Origin: Pedococcus cremeus
Lineage (GTDB): Bacteria; Actinomycetota; Actinomycetes; Actinomycetales; Dermatophilaceae
Assembly (NCBI RefSeq): GCF_900111375.1
Contig: NZ_FOHB01000002.1
Span: 86,982 to 150,981, forward strand
DNA: 64,000 nt
Reading direction: 5' to 3'
Positions 33,874 to 42,926 of the stretch are shown piece by piece. A model generated the notes under the pieces. That model worked only from the letters and a program-made list of their open reading frames with translations. It ran no database searches and was not told the origin of the DNA. Position numbers and translations under genes: made by a program. Positions within the stretch are counted from its first letter, which is position 1; each line of letters starts with the position of its first letter.

Positions 33874-34485
33874 ATGGCTCCCATGGGTTCCACCTCTCAC
33901 CGTGCCGCGGCACCGGTCGTGCCGCTGCCCGAGGACCTCACCCGGGCGATCGAGCGGGCCGGCTACTACCCGGCCCTGGTCGCCGACGTCGTGCAGGCCG
34001 CACTGGGCCACGAGGAGGTCGTCTCGCACCTGGTGCACCAGGAGACGACGTTCGACCACGACGTGGTGCGCCGCCACATCACTGTGCTCGCCCTCACCGA
34101 GACACGGCTGGTCATCGCCCACGCCGACGACCACGCCGACGAGCGCACCGGGCACGAGGAGGTCGCCACCGCGACCACGGAGAGCGTGCCGCTCAGCGCC
34201 GTGCGCGGCGTCATGCTCACCCATGTCGTGCCCAAGCCGCAGGACTACCGCCCCGGTTCCCTCGGCCGCGAGATCACGCTGACCCTCGGCTGGGGCGCCG
34301 TCAACCGCGTCGACCTCCTGCCGGCCACCTGCTCCGACCCCAGCTGCGACGCCGACCACGGCTTCGAGGGCACCATCTCCTCCGACGACATCTCGCTGCG
34401 CATCAGTGCCGACGCCGAGGGCGAGGCGGCCCTCGAGCAGGCCCTCACCTTCGCCCGGGAGCTGTCCGCGAGCATCGGGCGCTAG
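33874..34485 (+). CDS. DUF5998 family protein
   Basis: About 203 residues (200 if ATG 33883 is used). LPEDLTRAIERAGYYPALVADVVQAALGHEEVVSHLVHQETTFDHDVVRRHITVLALTETRLVIAHADDH is the actinobacterial DUF5998 pattern, followed by a region resembling a PH-like beta fold (VPLSAVRGVMLTHVV; REITLTLGWG; two-cysteine CSDPSCDADHGFEG). Function unknown. It lies between the acetyltransferase and the phosphodiesterase-like gene on the same strand, with an 8-bp gap to the latter. Confidence 0.75.
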   Translation: MAPMGSTSHRAAAPVVPLPEDLTRAIERAGYYPALVADVVQAALGHEEVVSHLVHQETTFDHDVVRRHITVLALTETRLVIAHADDHADERTGHEEVATATTESVPLSAVRGVMLTHVVPKPQDYRPGSLGREITLTLGWGAVNRVDLLPATCSDPSCDADHGFEGTISSDDISLRISADAEGEAALEQALTFARELSASIGR

Positions 34486-34492
34486 GCCGCTC

Positions 34493-35641
34493 GTGCCGCA
34501 CCTGGGCCTGCTCGCGCCGCGGTACGACGACGGCGGCCTCGCCGGCGTGCTGCCGGGCGTGGCCAGGAGCATCGGAGTGCCGGGGCTCGAGCACGTGCCG
34601 TCGGTGCCGATGCGCCCGGCCCGGCGGGCGGTGGTGGTGCTGGTCGACGGCCTCGGCTACGAGCTGGTGCGGCGGCGCGGCGGGCACGCGCCGTTCCTGC
34701 GCTCGCTGCTGCCCGCGGCATACAGGATCACGGCCGGGTTCCCGTCCACGACGGCGACGTCGATGGGCACCTTCGGCACCGGGCAGCCGCCCGGGGCCCA
34801 CGGCCTGCTCGGCTACGAGGTGCTGGTGCCGGGGGAGGACCGCCTGCTCAACGAGCTGTCCTGGGAGGACGGCCCCGACCCGCGCACCTGGCAGACCCAG
34901 CAGACCGTCTTCGAGCGCGCGGCCGCCGACGGGGTGGCGGTCACCTCCATCGGCCCGGGGTACTTCGACGGGTCCGGCCTGACCCGCGCCGCCCTGCGCG
35001 GTGGCCGCTTCCGCGCGGCGGACCAGCTGCCCGCCCGCGTCGACGCGACCCTGGCCGCCCTGCGGGCCGAGCGCCGCTCGCTCGTCTACCTCTACTGGGG
35101 TGAGCTCGACAAGGTCGGCCACGTGCACGGCTGCCAGTCGTGGGAGTGGGGCGACGAGCTCGAGGCCATCGACGCCGAGCTCGCCCGGCTGGTGCGGTCG
35201 GTGCCGGCGGACACGGCGGTCTACATCACGGCCGACCACGGCATGGTCGACGCGCCGCATGCGCTGCGGATCGACCTCGCCCACGACGCCGAGCTCGCCG
35301 CGGGGGTGCGCCACGTCGGCGGCGAGCCGCGCGCCCTGCAGCTCTACTGCGAGGACGGCGCCACGCCCGACGTGCTGGCGACATGGCGCGAACGGGTGGG
35401 GGAGCGAGCCTGGATCCGCACCAAGGCTGAGGCGGTCGCCGAGGGCTGGTTCGGGCCGGTGCGCGAGGAGAACCTCCCGCGCGTCGGTGACGTCATCGTC
35501 GCGATGCGGCAGAACTTCGCCATCGTCGACAGCCGACGCGCCCGGCCCCAGCTGCTCGCGCTCCTCGGGTTGCACGGCTCGCTGACACAGGAGGAGTCGG
35601 CCATCCCCCTGTTCCACGTCCCGGCGCGCGACAGCGCCTAG
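34493..35641 (+). CDS. Alkaline-phosphatase-superfamily (nucleotide pyrophosphatase/phosphodiesterase-like) protein
   Basis: 382 residues from GTG 34493. Metal and catalytic motifs of the NPP/alkaline phosphatase fold are in order: VVLVDGLGYEL (first metal aspartate), FPSTTATSMGTFGTGQPPGAHG (threonine nucleophile), ELDKVGHVHG (Asp and His ligands) and YITADHGM (Asp-His pair). No signal peptide or transmembrane helix is seen, so it is probably cytoplasmic. The substrate is unknown. It is 11 bases upstream of tdk. Confidence 0.82.
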   Translation: MPHLGLLAPRYDDGGLAGVLPGVARSIGVPGLEHVPSVPMRPARRAVVVLVDGLGYELVRRRGGHAPFLRSLLPAAYRITAGFPSTTATSMGTFGTGQPPGAHGLLGYEVLVPGEDRLLNELSWEDGPDPRTWQTQQTVFERAAADGVAVTSIGPGYFDGSGLTRAALRGGRFRAADQLPARVDATLAALRAERRSLVYLYWGELDKVGHVHGCQSWEWGDELEAIDAELARLVRSVPADTAVYITADHGMVDAPHALRIDLAHDAELAAGVRHVGGEPRALQLYCEDGATPDVLATWRERVGERAWIRTKAEAVAEGWFGPVREENLPRVGDVIVAMRQNFAIVDSRRARPQLLALLGLHGSLTQEESAIPLFHVPARDSA

Positions 35642-35652
35642 GCTGTCCCCTC

Positions 35653-36330
35653 GTGGCTGAGCTCGTCTTCTTCTCCGGGACCATGGACTGCGGCAAGTCG
35701 ACCCTTGCCCTGCAGATGGACCACAACCACCGGGCGCGCGGCCGCTCCGGGCTGATCTTCACCAAGATGGACCGCATGGGCGAGTCGGTGCTCTCCTCAC
35801 GCCTCGGACTGTCGACCACGGCCCGTGAGGTCACCGACCGGCTCGACTTCTGGGACGAGCTCGTCGAGTTCGCGACCACTGGCCACAGCGTCGACTACCT
35901 CATCTGTGACGAGGCGCAGTTCTACACGCCCGAGCAGGTCGAGCAGCTCGCCCGCATCGTCGACGAGATGGCCGTCGACGTCTTCGCCTTCGGGATCACC
36001 GCCGACTTCCGCACCCAGCTCTTCCCCGGTTCACGCCGGATGATCGAGCTCGCCGACCGGGTGCAGGTGCTGCAGGTCGAGGCCCTGTGCTGGTGCGGCC
36101 GGCGCGCCACCCACAACGCACGCGTCGTGGACGGCGTCATGGTCGTCGAGGGCGAGCAGGTCGTCGTCGGCGACACCAAGCCCGGCACCGACACCGGCCT
36201 GGTCGAGTACGAGGTGCTCTGCCGCCGCCACTTCATGCGCCGGATGAACTCCACCGCCGCACGCGCCGCCGCCGCGTCGCCCGACACGCTGCCGTTCGAC
36301 CTCGACCTCTGCCCCGTCCCACCCTGCTGA
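35653..36330 (+). CDS. tdk: Thymidine kinase (type II)
   Basis: 225 residues from GTG 35653. P-loop GTMDCGKST (9-17), DEAQF near 86 (Mg2+/catalytic acid), the thymidine lasso region with CWCGRRATHNAR near 146, and a second zinc pair at CRRH near 190, together a four-ligand structural zinc site. It phosphorylates deoxythymidine with ATP in the pyrimidine salvage pathway; type II enzymes are feedback-inhibited by dTTP. The C-terminal 30 residues are Ala-rich and dispensable-looking. It is convergent with sepH, with a hairpin between them. Confidence 0.92.
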   Translation: MAELVFFSGTMDCGKSTLALQMDHNHRARGRSGLIFTKMDRMGESVLSSRLGLSTTAREVTDRLDFWDELVEFATTGHSVDYLICDEAQFYTPEQVEQLARIVDEMAVDVFAFGITADFRTQLFPGSRRMIELADRVQVLQVEALCWCGRRATHNARVVDGVMVVEGEQVVVGDTKPGTDTGLVEYEVLCRRHFMRRMNSTAARAAAASPDTLPFDLDLCPVPPC

Positions 36331-36355
36331 CGCCCGCGCCCGCGCGGGAGGCACG

Positions 36356-36386
36356 GGTATGCCGGGTGGTGACCACCCGGCACACC
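36356..36386. terminator. Hairpin between convergent tdk and sepH carrying a GTATGCCG arm
   Basis: Arms at 36356-36370 (GGTATGCCGGGTGGT) and 36372-36386 are reverse complements with one mismatch at 36383, where the right arm reads CACACC instead of CATACC. It sits between the two stop codons (36330 and 36389) and would terminate both transcripts. It is related in sequence to the hairpins at 17970 and 52202, with one octamer copy lost by a single base change. Confidence 0.75.
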
Positions 36387-36388
36387 GC

Positions 36389-37819
36389 TCAGTCGCGGGG
36401 GCGGGCCCCGAAGACGACGTCGTCCCAGCTCGGCACGCTCGGACGGCCCTTCTTGCGGGCCGGGCGCGCCGGACCGGGCTTGGGCTGCTCGACCTTCTCG
36501 CCCTCGTCGGACCCGGCCTGCTGGACCTCGGTCTTCGGAGCCTCGGGCTGCTGGACCTCGGTCTTCGAAGCCTCGGCCTCGTTCTTCTCGGGCTCGACCT
36601 TCTCGGGCTCGACCTTCGCCTCGCCCTGGGGCTCCGGCTGGGGCACGACCTTCGCCTCGGGCTCAGCTTGGGGCTCGGGCTCAGCTTGGGGCTCGGGCTC
36701 GGGCTCGGACCGGGGCTCCGGCTCGGGCTTCGACTTGGCCTCGGGCTCGCGCTCCGGCTGGGACGCGACTGCCGGCTCGGGTTCGGGCTGGGGCTGGGGC
36801 TCGGGCCCAGCCTCGACCCCCGGCTCGCTCGGCGCCAGGCGGTCGTTCTCCGCCGCCGGCATCACGTCGTCACCGACGGCCTCGGGCTCGTCGGCGGGGT
36901 GCGTGCCGCGAGCGGCCGGGGGAGGCGGCATGGTCTCCGGGTCGTAGGCGATGTCCTCGAGCGGCAGGGCGTCCTCGCGGGGGGCCTCGTCGACCGGGGT
37001 CTGGGCGGGTGCGCTCTTGCGGCGGCCGCCACCGGAGCGGCGGCCCCGGGCCGAGGCCCGCTCGCGCATCGCGGTCATCAGGTCGAGCGGCTCCTCGCGC
37101 GAGGGGCGCTCCGAGCTCGGGGAGGACGGGCGGGGACGCGCGCTGGCGGCCACACCGCCCTCGGCCTCCACGTCGTAGACGGTCGTCGCGCGCACCGGTG
37201 TGGCGACGAGGTGCGGGGCGGGAATGGGGCTGTTGGTGGCGGGCTGGTCGTCCTCGCTCAGCCAGCGAGCCTCGTCATCGGCCGCGACCACGGTGCGGGC
37301 GGGCACGTCGAAGTGCCAGCTCGCCTGCCGCTGGCGTCCGCCGGCGGCGAAGGTGAGCGTGACGGTCCACTCGCCCTCCTCGTTGCGGGCCGAGTCCCAC
37401 TCAGCGGCCGAGGGGTCGACGCCGCGGCCCGAGAGCCGCTGGCTCACGCGGGTGGCGAGGGTGGGGGTCGAGCCCTGTCCGCCACCGCGGCCGCGCAGCC
37501 GCACCGACCGGGCGAGGCCGGCGACGTGCTCGCGCTCGGCCAGGATCGGGCCCTCGTAGCGGCGCACCTTCTCCACCGGCCACCCGGCTCGCTCGGCGAC
37601 CTCCTCGGCGCTGGCCCCGGCGCGGATCAGCGCCTGGACCTCGCGCGGGCGCATGCCGCCGTCGATCTCGATCTGGAGCTGTCCGAGCCTCGGTCGGTCG
37701 CGCCTCGCCGCGGCCCGAAGGGCCTCGTCGAGAGGCACGCGGTAGCGGTTGCCCTCGGGGTCGGCAAGCAGAAGGTGCTGCCCGTCCTCGTGGACACCGA
37801 TCAGACGCAGCTCCAGCAT
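36389..37819 (-). CDS. sepH: Cell-division protein SepH (DUF3071)
   Basis: About 476 residues. The conserved N-terminal domain (LELRLIGVHEDGQHLLLADPEGNRYRVPLDEALRAAARRDRPRLGQ) and following helix-turn-helix-like part (MRPREVQALIRAGASAEEVAERAGWPVEKVRRYEGPILAEREHVAGLAR) are the DUF3071 hallmark of SepH, an actinobacterial FtsZ-binding septation protein. The middle is variable. A very long Pro-Glu-rich stretch (about residues 330-455) precedes a short conserved C-terminal peptide RPSVPSWDDVVFG. ATG 37819 is preferred over 37840 because GGAGAGG precedes it. Confidence 0.88.
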   Translation of the reverse strand: MLELRLIGVHEDGQHLLLADPEGNRYRVPLDEALRAAARRDRPRLGQLQIEIDGGMRPREVQALIRAGASAEEVAERAGWPVEKVRRYEGPILAEREHVAGLARSVRLRGRGGGQGSTPTLATRVSQRLSGRGVDPSAAEWDSARNEEGEWTVTLTFAAGGRQRQASWHFDVPARTVVAADDEARWLSEDDQPATNSPIPAPHLVATPVRATTVYDVEAEGGVAASARPRPSSPSSERPSREEPLDLMTAMRERASARGRRSGGGRRKSAPAQTPVDEAPREDALPLEDIAYDPETMPPPPAARGTHPADEPEAVGDDVMPAAENDRLAPSEPGVEAGPEPQPQPEPEPAVASQPEREPEAKSKPEPEPRSEPEPEPQAEPEPQAEPEAKVVPQPEPQGEAKVEPEKVEPEKNEAEASKTEVQQPEAPKTEVQQAGSDEGEKVEQPKPGPARPARKKGRPSVPSWDDVVFGARPRD

Positions 37820-37914
37820 TGCCTCTCCCGAAGTAGCCATACTCGACGCCTGACTCTGCCATCTCGCCCCGCGAGGGCAAAGTGCCCACGCCGCGGCGGT
37901 AGGTTTGACCCGAG

Positions 37915-38550
37915 ATGCTGACCCTCGACACCGACCTCCAGCTGGCCCTCGACCTGGTGGGCGTCTTCGTGTTCGCGCTGACCGGCGGACTGGTGGCGGT
38001 GAAGAAGCGGCTCGACCTCTTCGGGGTGCTGGTGCTCGCCGCGGCTGCTGCGCTGGGCGGGGGAGTGCTGCGCGACCTGCTGATCGGCGACACCCCGCCC
38101 GTCGGCATCAGCGACTGGCGCCTGCTCGGCACCGCGGTGCTCGCCGGGCTGGTGACCTTCGTCTTCCACCCCGGCGTCGAGCGGATCTCCAAGGTCGTGC
38201 GGGTCCTCGACGCCGCCGGGCTGGCGACCTTCGCCATCGGCGGTTCGCTCAAGGCCCTCGGCGCCGGCGTGAGCCCCCTCGCCGCGGTCGTCATCGGCTG
38301 CATCACCGCCGTCGGCGGCGGCATGGTGCGCGACGTGCTGGCCGGGCAGGTGCCCGAGGTGCTGCGCCGCGAGATGTACGCCCTGCCCGCGCTGCTCGGT
38401 TCCACCGTGCTCGTCGCCGCCCACCAGGCGGACCGGATGAGCGTGGCGGCAATCTGGGCGTGCGTCGGGCTCGTATTCGTCATCAGGATGGTCGCAGTCG
38501 TCCTCGACGTCCACGCCCCCAAACCCCTACGCACCGGAGAGCTCACGTGA
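37915..38550 (+). CDS. TRIC-family (UPF0126) cation channel protein
   Basis: 211 residues with seven predicted helices in two pseudo-repeats. Each carries the conserved glycine-rich and arginine segment: FALTGGLVAVKKRLDLFGVLVLAAAAALGGGVLRDLL and FAIGGSLKALGAGVSPLAAVVIGCITAVGGGMVRDVL. These GGG-x-x-RD motifs are those of prokaryotic TRIC potassium channels, which work as trimers in the cytoplasmic membrane. The stop overlaps the ferrochelatase start (GTGA). Confidence 0.85.
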   Translation: MLTLDTDLQLALDLVGVFVFALTGGLVAVKKRLDLFGVLVLAAAAALGGGVLRDLLIGDTPPVGISDWRLLGTAVLAGLVTFVFHPGVERISKVVRVLDAAGLATFAIGGSLKALGAGVSPLAAVVIGCITAVGGGMVRDVLAGQVPEVLRREMYALPALLGSTVLVAAHQADRMSVAAIWACVGLVFVIRMVAVVLDVHAPKPLRTGELT

Positions 38551-39674
38551 CCGAACCAGCAGCTGCCGACAACCCGCTCGAGCCCTACGACGGCATACTC
38601 CTGCTCTCGTTCGGCGGCCCCGAGAAGCCCGAGGACGTGCTGCCGTTCCTGCGCACCGTCACGGCGGGCAAGGGCATCCCCGACGAGCGGCTCGAGGAGG
38701 TCGGCGAGCACTACTACCGCTTCGGCGGCAAGAGCCCGATCAACGACCAGAACCGGGCCCTGCTCGCGGCCCTGCGCACCGAGCTCGACCGGCGCGAGAT
38801 CGATACGCCCATGATCTGGGGCAACCGCAACTTCACGCCGTTCACCATCGAGGCGCTGCGCGAGGCGCACGACAAGGGCCTGCGCCGCCTCGTCACCATC
38901 GTGACGAGCGCCTACTCCTCCTACTCCTCGTGCCGCCAGTACCGCGAGGACCTCGCCGGCGCCGTGGCCCAGGCGCAGGAGGAGGGCCTCGACGTCGCGG
39001 TCGAGAAGATCCGGCCCTACTACAACCACCCCGGCTTCTCCCGGGTCAACGCCCGGCTCGTCACCGAGGCGGTCCGCGAGCTCGTGCGTGACGGCGTCGC
39101 GCCCGCCGACCTGCGGCTGCTCTTCGTGACCCACTCGATCCCCACCGCGATGGACGAGACGTCGGGGCCCGGCGACTCCGAGGGACACCTCTACAGCCGC
39201 CAGCACGTCGCGCTCGGCGCGGCGGTCACCGACGAGGTCAACGCCACCCTCGACCTCGACCTCGAGGGCGAGCTCGTCTTCTGCTCGCGCTCCGGGCCGC
39301 CGACCCAGCCGTGGCTGGAGCCCGACGTCAACGACCGGCTCGCCGAGCTGGCCAAGGAGGGCGTGCAGGCGGTGGTGGTGGCGCCGATCGGGTTCGTCTC
39401 CGACCACATGGAGGTCATCTACGACCTCGACACCGAGGCCGCCGAGACGGCCGGCGAGCTGGGCCTGCGCATGGTCCGCGTCCCCACCGTGGGCACCGAC
39501 CCGGAGTTCGTCTCCGGGCTGGTCGACCTCCTGCTCGAACGGGCCGGTGAGGCCCGTGGGGAGGACCCGCAGCGTCCGGCGTGGCCGGGTTCGGACGTGC
39601 GGCCCTCGGTGTGCCGGCCGGGCTGCTGCCCGAACCTGCGGGTGGCCAAGCCCGCGCTCTGCGGGATGGACTGA
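38547..39674 (+). CDS. hemH: Coproporphyrin III ferrochelatase (actinobacterial type)
   Basis: 375 residues from GTG 38547. LLSFGGPEKPEDVLPFLRTV at the start, FVTHSIPTAMD near 200 with the metal-site histidine, VVVAPIGFVSDHMEVIYDLD with the catalytic His/Glu helix region. The C-terminal cysteines C356, C360, C361 and C372 (VCRPGCCPNL...CGMD) are the [2Fe-2S] ligands of actinobacterial ferrochelatases. In actinobacteria the enzyme inserts iron into coproporphyrin III (CpfC), the penultimate heme step. It is translationally coupled to the TRIC gene and 3 bases from the inositol phosphatase gene. Confidence 0.93.
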   Translation: MTEPAAADNPLEPYDGILLLSFGGPEKPEDVLPFLRTVTAGKGIPDERLEEVGEHYYRFGGKSPINDQNRALLAALRTELDRREIDTPMIWGNRNFTPFTIEALREAHDKGLRRLVTIVTSAYSSYSSCRQYREDLAGAVAQAQEEGLDVAVEKIRPYYNHPGFSRVNARLVTEAVRELVRDGVAPADLRLLFVTHSIPTAMDETSGPGDSEGHLYSRQHVALGAAVTDEVNATLDLDLEGELVFCSRSGPPTQPWLEPDVNDRLAELAKEGVQAVVVAPIGFVSDHMEVIYDLDTEAAETAGELGLRMVRVPTVGTDPEFVSGLVDLLLERAGEARGEDPQRPAWPGSDVRPSVCRPGCCPNLRVAKPALCGMD

Positions 39675-39677
39675 CCC

Positions 39678-40568
39678 GTGGACCCGGTGCCGGCCGCTGC
39701 AGCCGTCCCGGACGTGACCGTCCCGGACGACCTGCCGCTCGAGGAGCTCGAGCGTCTCGCCTGCGAGGTCGCGCGTGAGGCGGGCCGCCTCATCGTCGAG
39801 GAGCGGCCCGCGAGCCTCGGCGTCGCCAAGACGAAGTCGAGCGCCACCGACGTGGTGACCGTCATGGACCAGCGCGCCCAGGACCTGCTGCGCGAGCGGC
39901 TGCGGTCGGCGCGCCCCGACGACGGCTTCCTCGGCGAGGAGGAGGGCGGCGGCAGCGGCACCTCCGGGGTCACCTGGGTGGTCGACCCGATCGACGGCAC
40001 CGTCAACTACCTCTACGGCATACCCGCGTATGCCGTGTCCGTCGCCGCCGTGGTCGGCGACGCCGCCACCCCGGGCCGCTGGCGGCCGGTGGCCGGCGCG
40101 GTGGTCGACCCCGAGCGCGGGCAGCTGTTCCACGCCCGGCTCGGCGGCGGGGCCTGGCGCGTCGAGGAGGGGACGGAGCCCGAGCGGCTGGAGGTGGGCG
40201 ACCAGTCGGACCTGTCGCACGCCCTCGTCGGCAGCGGCTTCGGCTACGAGGCCCGCGTCCGGGTGTGGCAGACCCGGGTGCTGCTCGAGGTGATCCCGCA
40301 CATCCGCGACATCCGCCGGATCGGCAGCGCTGCGCTCGACCTGTGCCACGTCGCCGACGGGGCCCTGGACGCCTACTTCGAGCGCGGCCTCAACGAGTGG
40401 GACATGGCGGCCGGCTGGCTGGTGCTCACCGAGGCCGGGGGCCGCTTCGGGGGGCTCGAGGGCGCCCCGCCCGCCCAGGCGATGGTGGTCGCGGCGGCAC
40501 CTGGCGTCTTCGACGCGCTGGACGCCGCGGTCGCGGCGGCCGTGCGCTCCGTCGGTCCGCTCGACTGA
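39678..40568 (+). CDS. suhB: Inositol monophosphatase family protein
   Basis: 296 residues from GTG 39678. Metal-binding motifs: GEEE (86-89), WVVDPIDGTVNY (101-111) and NEWDMAAG (near 239-246), the complete set for a lithium-sensitive Mg2+-dependent phosphatase of the IMPase/FBPase/CysQ fold. It probably makes free inositol, needed in actinobacteria for phosphatidylinositol and mycothiol-type compounds. Other IMPase-like substrates (histidinol-P, PAP) cannot be ruled out. It is tightly linked to the ferrochelatase gene. Confidence 0.87.
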   Translation: MDPVPAAAAVPDVTVPDDLPLEELERLACEVAREAGRLIVEERPASLGVAKTKSSATDVVTVMDQRAQDLLRERLRSARPDDGFLGEEEGGGSGTSGVTWVVDPIDGTVNYLYGIPAYAVSVAAVVGDAATPGRWRPVAGAVVDPERGQLFHARLGGGAWRVEEGTEPERLEVGDQSDLSHALVGSGFGYEARVRVWQTRVLLEVIPHIRDIRRIGSAALDLCHVADGALDAYFERGLNEWDMAAGWLVLTEAGGRFGGLEGAPPAQAMVVAAAPGVFDALDAAVAAAVRSVGPLD

Positions 40569-40601
40569 GTCGTCCGGGCAGGCGGGGGAGCCGCGTCGAC
40601 G

Positions 40602-40787
40602 TCAGGCCGCGGTGTAGGCCCGGAGCTCGGGGATGCGGAGCCCGTGCTCGGTGGCGAGCCGCGCCAGGTTCTCCAGCTCGGCCTCCTGCACCTCGACCAG
40701 GTAGTCGTCGCCGCTCTCCCGGGCCTTCTTCAGTGACTGCACAGCGGTGACGGCACGATCGCGCATCTCTGCGTGGAACTCGGTCAT
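40602..40787 (-). CDS. Small conserved helical protein
   Basis: 61 residues from ATG 40787, preceded by a good GAAGAGGTG site. The sequence (MTEFHAEMRDRAVTAVQSLKKA... LVEVQEAELENLARLATEHGL) is almost entirely helical and charged, and I read it as a small actinobacterial conserved protein without a known role. It converges on the inositol phosphatase gene, and its 5' side faces the 413-bp intergenic stretch before DUF4193. Confidence 0.65.
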   Translation of the reverse strand: MTEFHAEMRDRAVTAVQSLKKARESGDDYLVEVQEAELENLARLATEHGLRIPELRAYTAA

Positions 40788-41200
40788 GGTGCACCTCTTC
40801 TCACACTCGGGGGTCCCGGCTGGCGCAAGGACTCTAAGCGGAAAGACGCCACAGCCCGGCATTCGGTTGCTCCCAACCGGATGAACCTCCGGTAAAGACT
40901 CCGTCAACCGGGGTGCGCTGACCTGCGGTGTTCTGGTCGGGTTGTGGGGCTCGTCACAGCGCCCGGGATGTCCCGCTTGGTCCGGGGCTGAGGTCTCCCG
41001 ACGTCCGGTCGGTGGGCACCCGGCACCCGGATGATGCTCTGGACAGGTGGATAGGGCACAATCCGCTGACGCTGACCAAGAGATCCGGGCACAAAAGCGG
41101 GACCACCTGCGTTGACGCAGCAGACACGCGCGCCGGGCCGGGCGGGCACCAGCACCGACGACGCAACCGATGACGAAAGCAAAGGGGAGCGACAGCGATC
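40788..41200. other. Intergenic region before the DUF4193-dut cluster
   Basis: 413 bp between divergent genes. I see no gene with a ribosome binding site. It should hold promoters for both the 61-residue protein and DUF4193. The best -35-like element is TTGACG at 41112-41117, but no clear -10 follows at the right spacing. It contains no GTATGCCG octamer and no strong hairpin. Confidence 0.5.
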
Positions 41201-41500
41201 ATGGCGACTGACTACGACGCGCCGCGCAAGACCGACGACGAGCTGTCCGAGGACTCCATCGAGGAGCTGAAGTCCCGACGGGTGGACAAGAGCGCCTCCA
41301 GTGTGGACGTGGACGAGACCGAGCAGGCCGAGGGCTTCGAGCTCCCGGGTGCGGACCTCTCCGGTGAGGAGCTCTCCGTGCGGGTGCTGCCCCGCCAGGC
41401 CGACGAGTTCACCTGCTCGCGCTGCTTCCTCGTGCACCACCGCAGCCAGCTGGCCAAGGAGGTCAACGGGCAGATGGTGTGCACGGAGTGCGCAGCCTGA
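41201..41500 (+). CDS. DUF4193 family protein
   Basis: 99 residues beginning [27 protein letters not shown], the DUF4193 signature in actinobacteria, with an acidic, probably disordered N-terminal half. The C-terminus [15 protein letters not shown]...MVCTECAA holds two CxxC pairs, a zinc ribbon. Proteins of this family are abundant and essential in some actinobacteria, but the mechanism is unknown. It is the first gene of the run ending in DUF3159. Confidence 0.85.
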   Translation: MATDYDAPRKTDDELSEDSIEELKSRRVDKSASSVDVDETEQAEGFELPGADLSGEELSVRVLPRQADEFTCSRCFLVHHRSQLAKEVNGQMVCTECAA

Positions 41501-41532
41501 GCAGCTCACAGACAGGGATAGGGTCAGTCCTC

Positions 41533-42072
41533 GTGACTGACCCTTTCCATGTCTCCAGGGTCCCGGTGCAGCTGCGACGCCTCGACCCCGGTCTGCCGAC
41601 GCCGGACTACGCGCACCCCGGTGACGCCGGAGCCGACCTGCGCGCGGCACGCGACGTCACCCTCGAGCCGGGGGAGCGGGCCCTCGTGCCGACCGGCGTC
41701 GCGCTGGCGCTCCCGGTGGGCTGGGTGGGCCTGGTGCACCCCCGGTCGGGGCTGGCCGCCAGGCACGGCATCGGCATCGTGAACGCACCGGGCACCGTGG
41801 ACGCGGGCTACCGTGGAGAGATCCTCGTGAACCTGGTCAACCACGACCCGCGCGAGGCGTTCACCGTGCGCCGCGGAGACCGCATCGCCCAGCTGGTGGT
41901 CCAGCAGGTTGCCTTCGCCGAGTTCGTCGAGGTGGACTCGCTCTCCGAGAGCGCCCGGGGGGAGACTGGACACGGAGCCAGCGGGGGTTTCGGTGCGACG
42001 CCGGACGCCTCACCGGAGCCCATCGACACGACACGGCACACGCCGGCACCAGACGCACGACCAAGGGACTGA
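41533..42072 (+). CDS. dut: dUTP diphosphatase (dUTPase)
   Basis: 179 residues from GTG 41533. All five trimeric dUTPase motifs are visible: HPGDAGADL (28-36), PRSGLA (70-75), [10 protein letters not shown] (87-96, with the base-binding tyrosine and catalytic aspartate), GDRIAQ (115-120) and [13 protein letters not shown] (142-154, the C-terminal arm that closes over the phosphates). It removes dUTP and makes dUMP for thymidylate. A disordered tail of about 25 residues follows motif V. It is 32 bases after DUF4193 and 7 before DUF3710. Confidence 0.93.
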   Translation: MTDPFHVSRVPVQLRRLDPGLPTPDYAHPGDAGADLRAARDVTLEPGERALVPTGVALALPVGWVGLVHPRSGLAARHGIGIVNAPGTVDAGYRGEILVNLVNHDPREAFTVRRGDRIAQLVVQQVAFAEFVEVDSLSESARGETGHGASGGFGATPDASPEPIDTTRHTPAPDARPRD

Positions 42073-42079
42073 CGAGACA

Positions 42080-42919
42080 GTGAGCATCTTCCGACGCAAC
42101 AAGAACCAGACGGCTGAGGACCAGCTGGCCGACGACGCCGTCACCCCTGAGGACGTCGCAGCCGAGGACGACTCGGCTGACGCGGCCGCGGGGGAGGACT
42201 CCGCCCACGCGGCCGAGGACCACACGGCGGACGCGGCCGGGGGCGGGTACACCGAGGCGACGACCACCGAGCCGGCTCCGTCGCTCGGGCGCGGGCCCTT
42301 CGACGCCAGCGAGGTGGAGGACTCCTCCGGCCGGCTCGACCTCGGTGCCCTCTGGATCCGCGGCCTGCCGGGCATGGAGCTGCGCCTCGAGGTCGAGGAG
42401 GAGACGCAGAACATCGTCGGCGCCACCGCGGTGCTCGGCGACTCCGCCGTGCAGCTGCAGGCCTTCGCGGCGCCCAAGTCGATGGGCATCTGGGACGAGA
42501 TCCGCGCCGAGATCGCGGAGTCGATCGTGGGCCAGGGCGGCACCGCCGACGAGCAGCGTGGCGTGCTCGGCACCGAGCTGCGCACCCGCATGCCGAGCGC
42601 CGGCCCCGACGGCCGCACCGTCTTCGCCCCCGCCCGCTTCGTCGGGGTGGACGGGCCCCGGTGGTTCCTGCGGGCCGTGTTCTCCGGTCGCGCAGCCATC
42701 GAGGACGAGGCGGCGGCCGAGCTGATGGACGTCGTGCGCCAGACCGCGGTCGTCCGCGGTGACGCGGCGATGGCCCCGCGAGACCTCCTCCCGCTGCGTC
42801 TGCCGCAGGAGGTCGCCGACGCGCAGGCCGAGGCCGAGGGCGACCCCGAGGGCACCACCCGCAGCGCCGACGACCTCAACCCGTTCGAGCGCGGCCCCGA
42901 GATCACCGAGGTCCGGTAG
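42080..42919 (+). CDS. DUF3710 family protein
   Basis: 279 residues from GTG 42080. Acidic Ala/Asp/Glu-rich N-terminus (to about residue 65), then the DUF3710 core (FDASEVEDSSGRLDLGALWIRGLPGMELRLEVEEE; VQLQAFAAPKSMGIWDEIRAEI; FVGVDGPRWFLRAVFSGRAA) and a C-terminal DDLNPFERGPEITEVR. The function is unknown, but the gene always accompanies dut and an OB-fold gene in actinobacteria. Its last 95 coding bases (42822-42916) recur exactly at the right end of the window. Confidence 0.85.
   Translation: MSIFRRNKNQTAEDQLADDAVTPEDVAAEDDSADAAAGEDSAHAAEDHTADAAGGGYTEATTTEPAPSLGRGPFDASEVEDSSGRLDLGALWIRGLPGMELRLEVEEETQNIVGATAVLGDSAVQLQAFAAPKSMGIWDEIRAEIAESIVGQGGTADEQRGVLGTELRTRMPSAGPDGRTVFAPARFVGVDGPRWFLRAVFSGRAAIEDEAAAELMDVVRQTAVVRGDAAMAPRDLLPLRLPQEVADAQAEAEGDPEGTTRSADDLNPFERGPEITEVR
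42822..42916 (+). repeat. First copy of a 95-bp exact direct repeat (DUF3710 3' end)
   Basis: Every base from 42822 to 42916 is identical to 63906-64000, in the same orientation. Here it encodes the natural end of DUF3710 (AQAEAEGDPEGTTRS...TEVR) just before its TAG stop, so this is the original copy. The base before it differs (G here, T at 63905), fixing the left edge of the match. Confidence 0.97.
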
Positions 42920-42926
42920 GTCCCAG

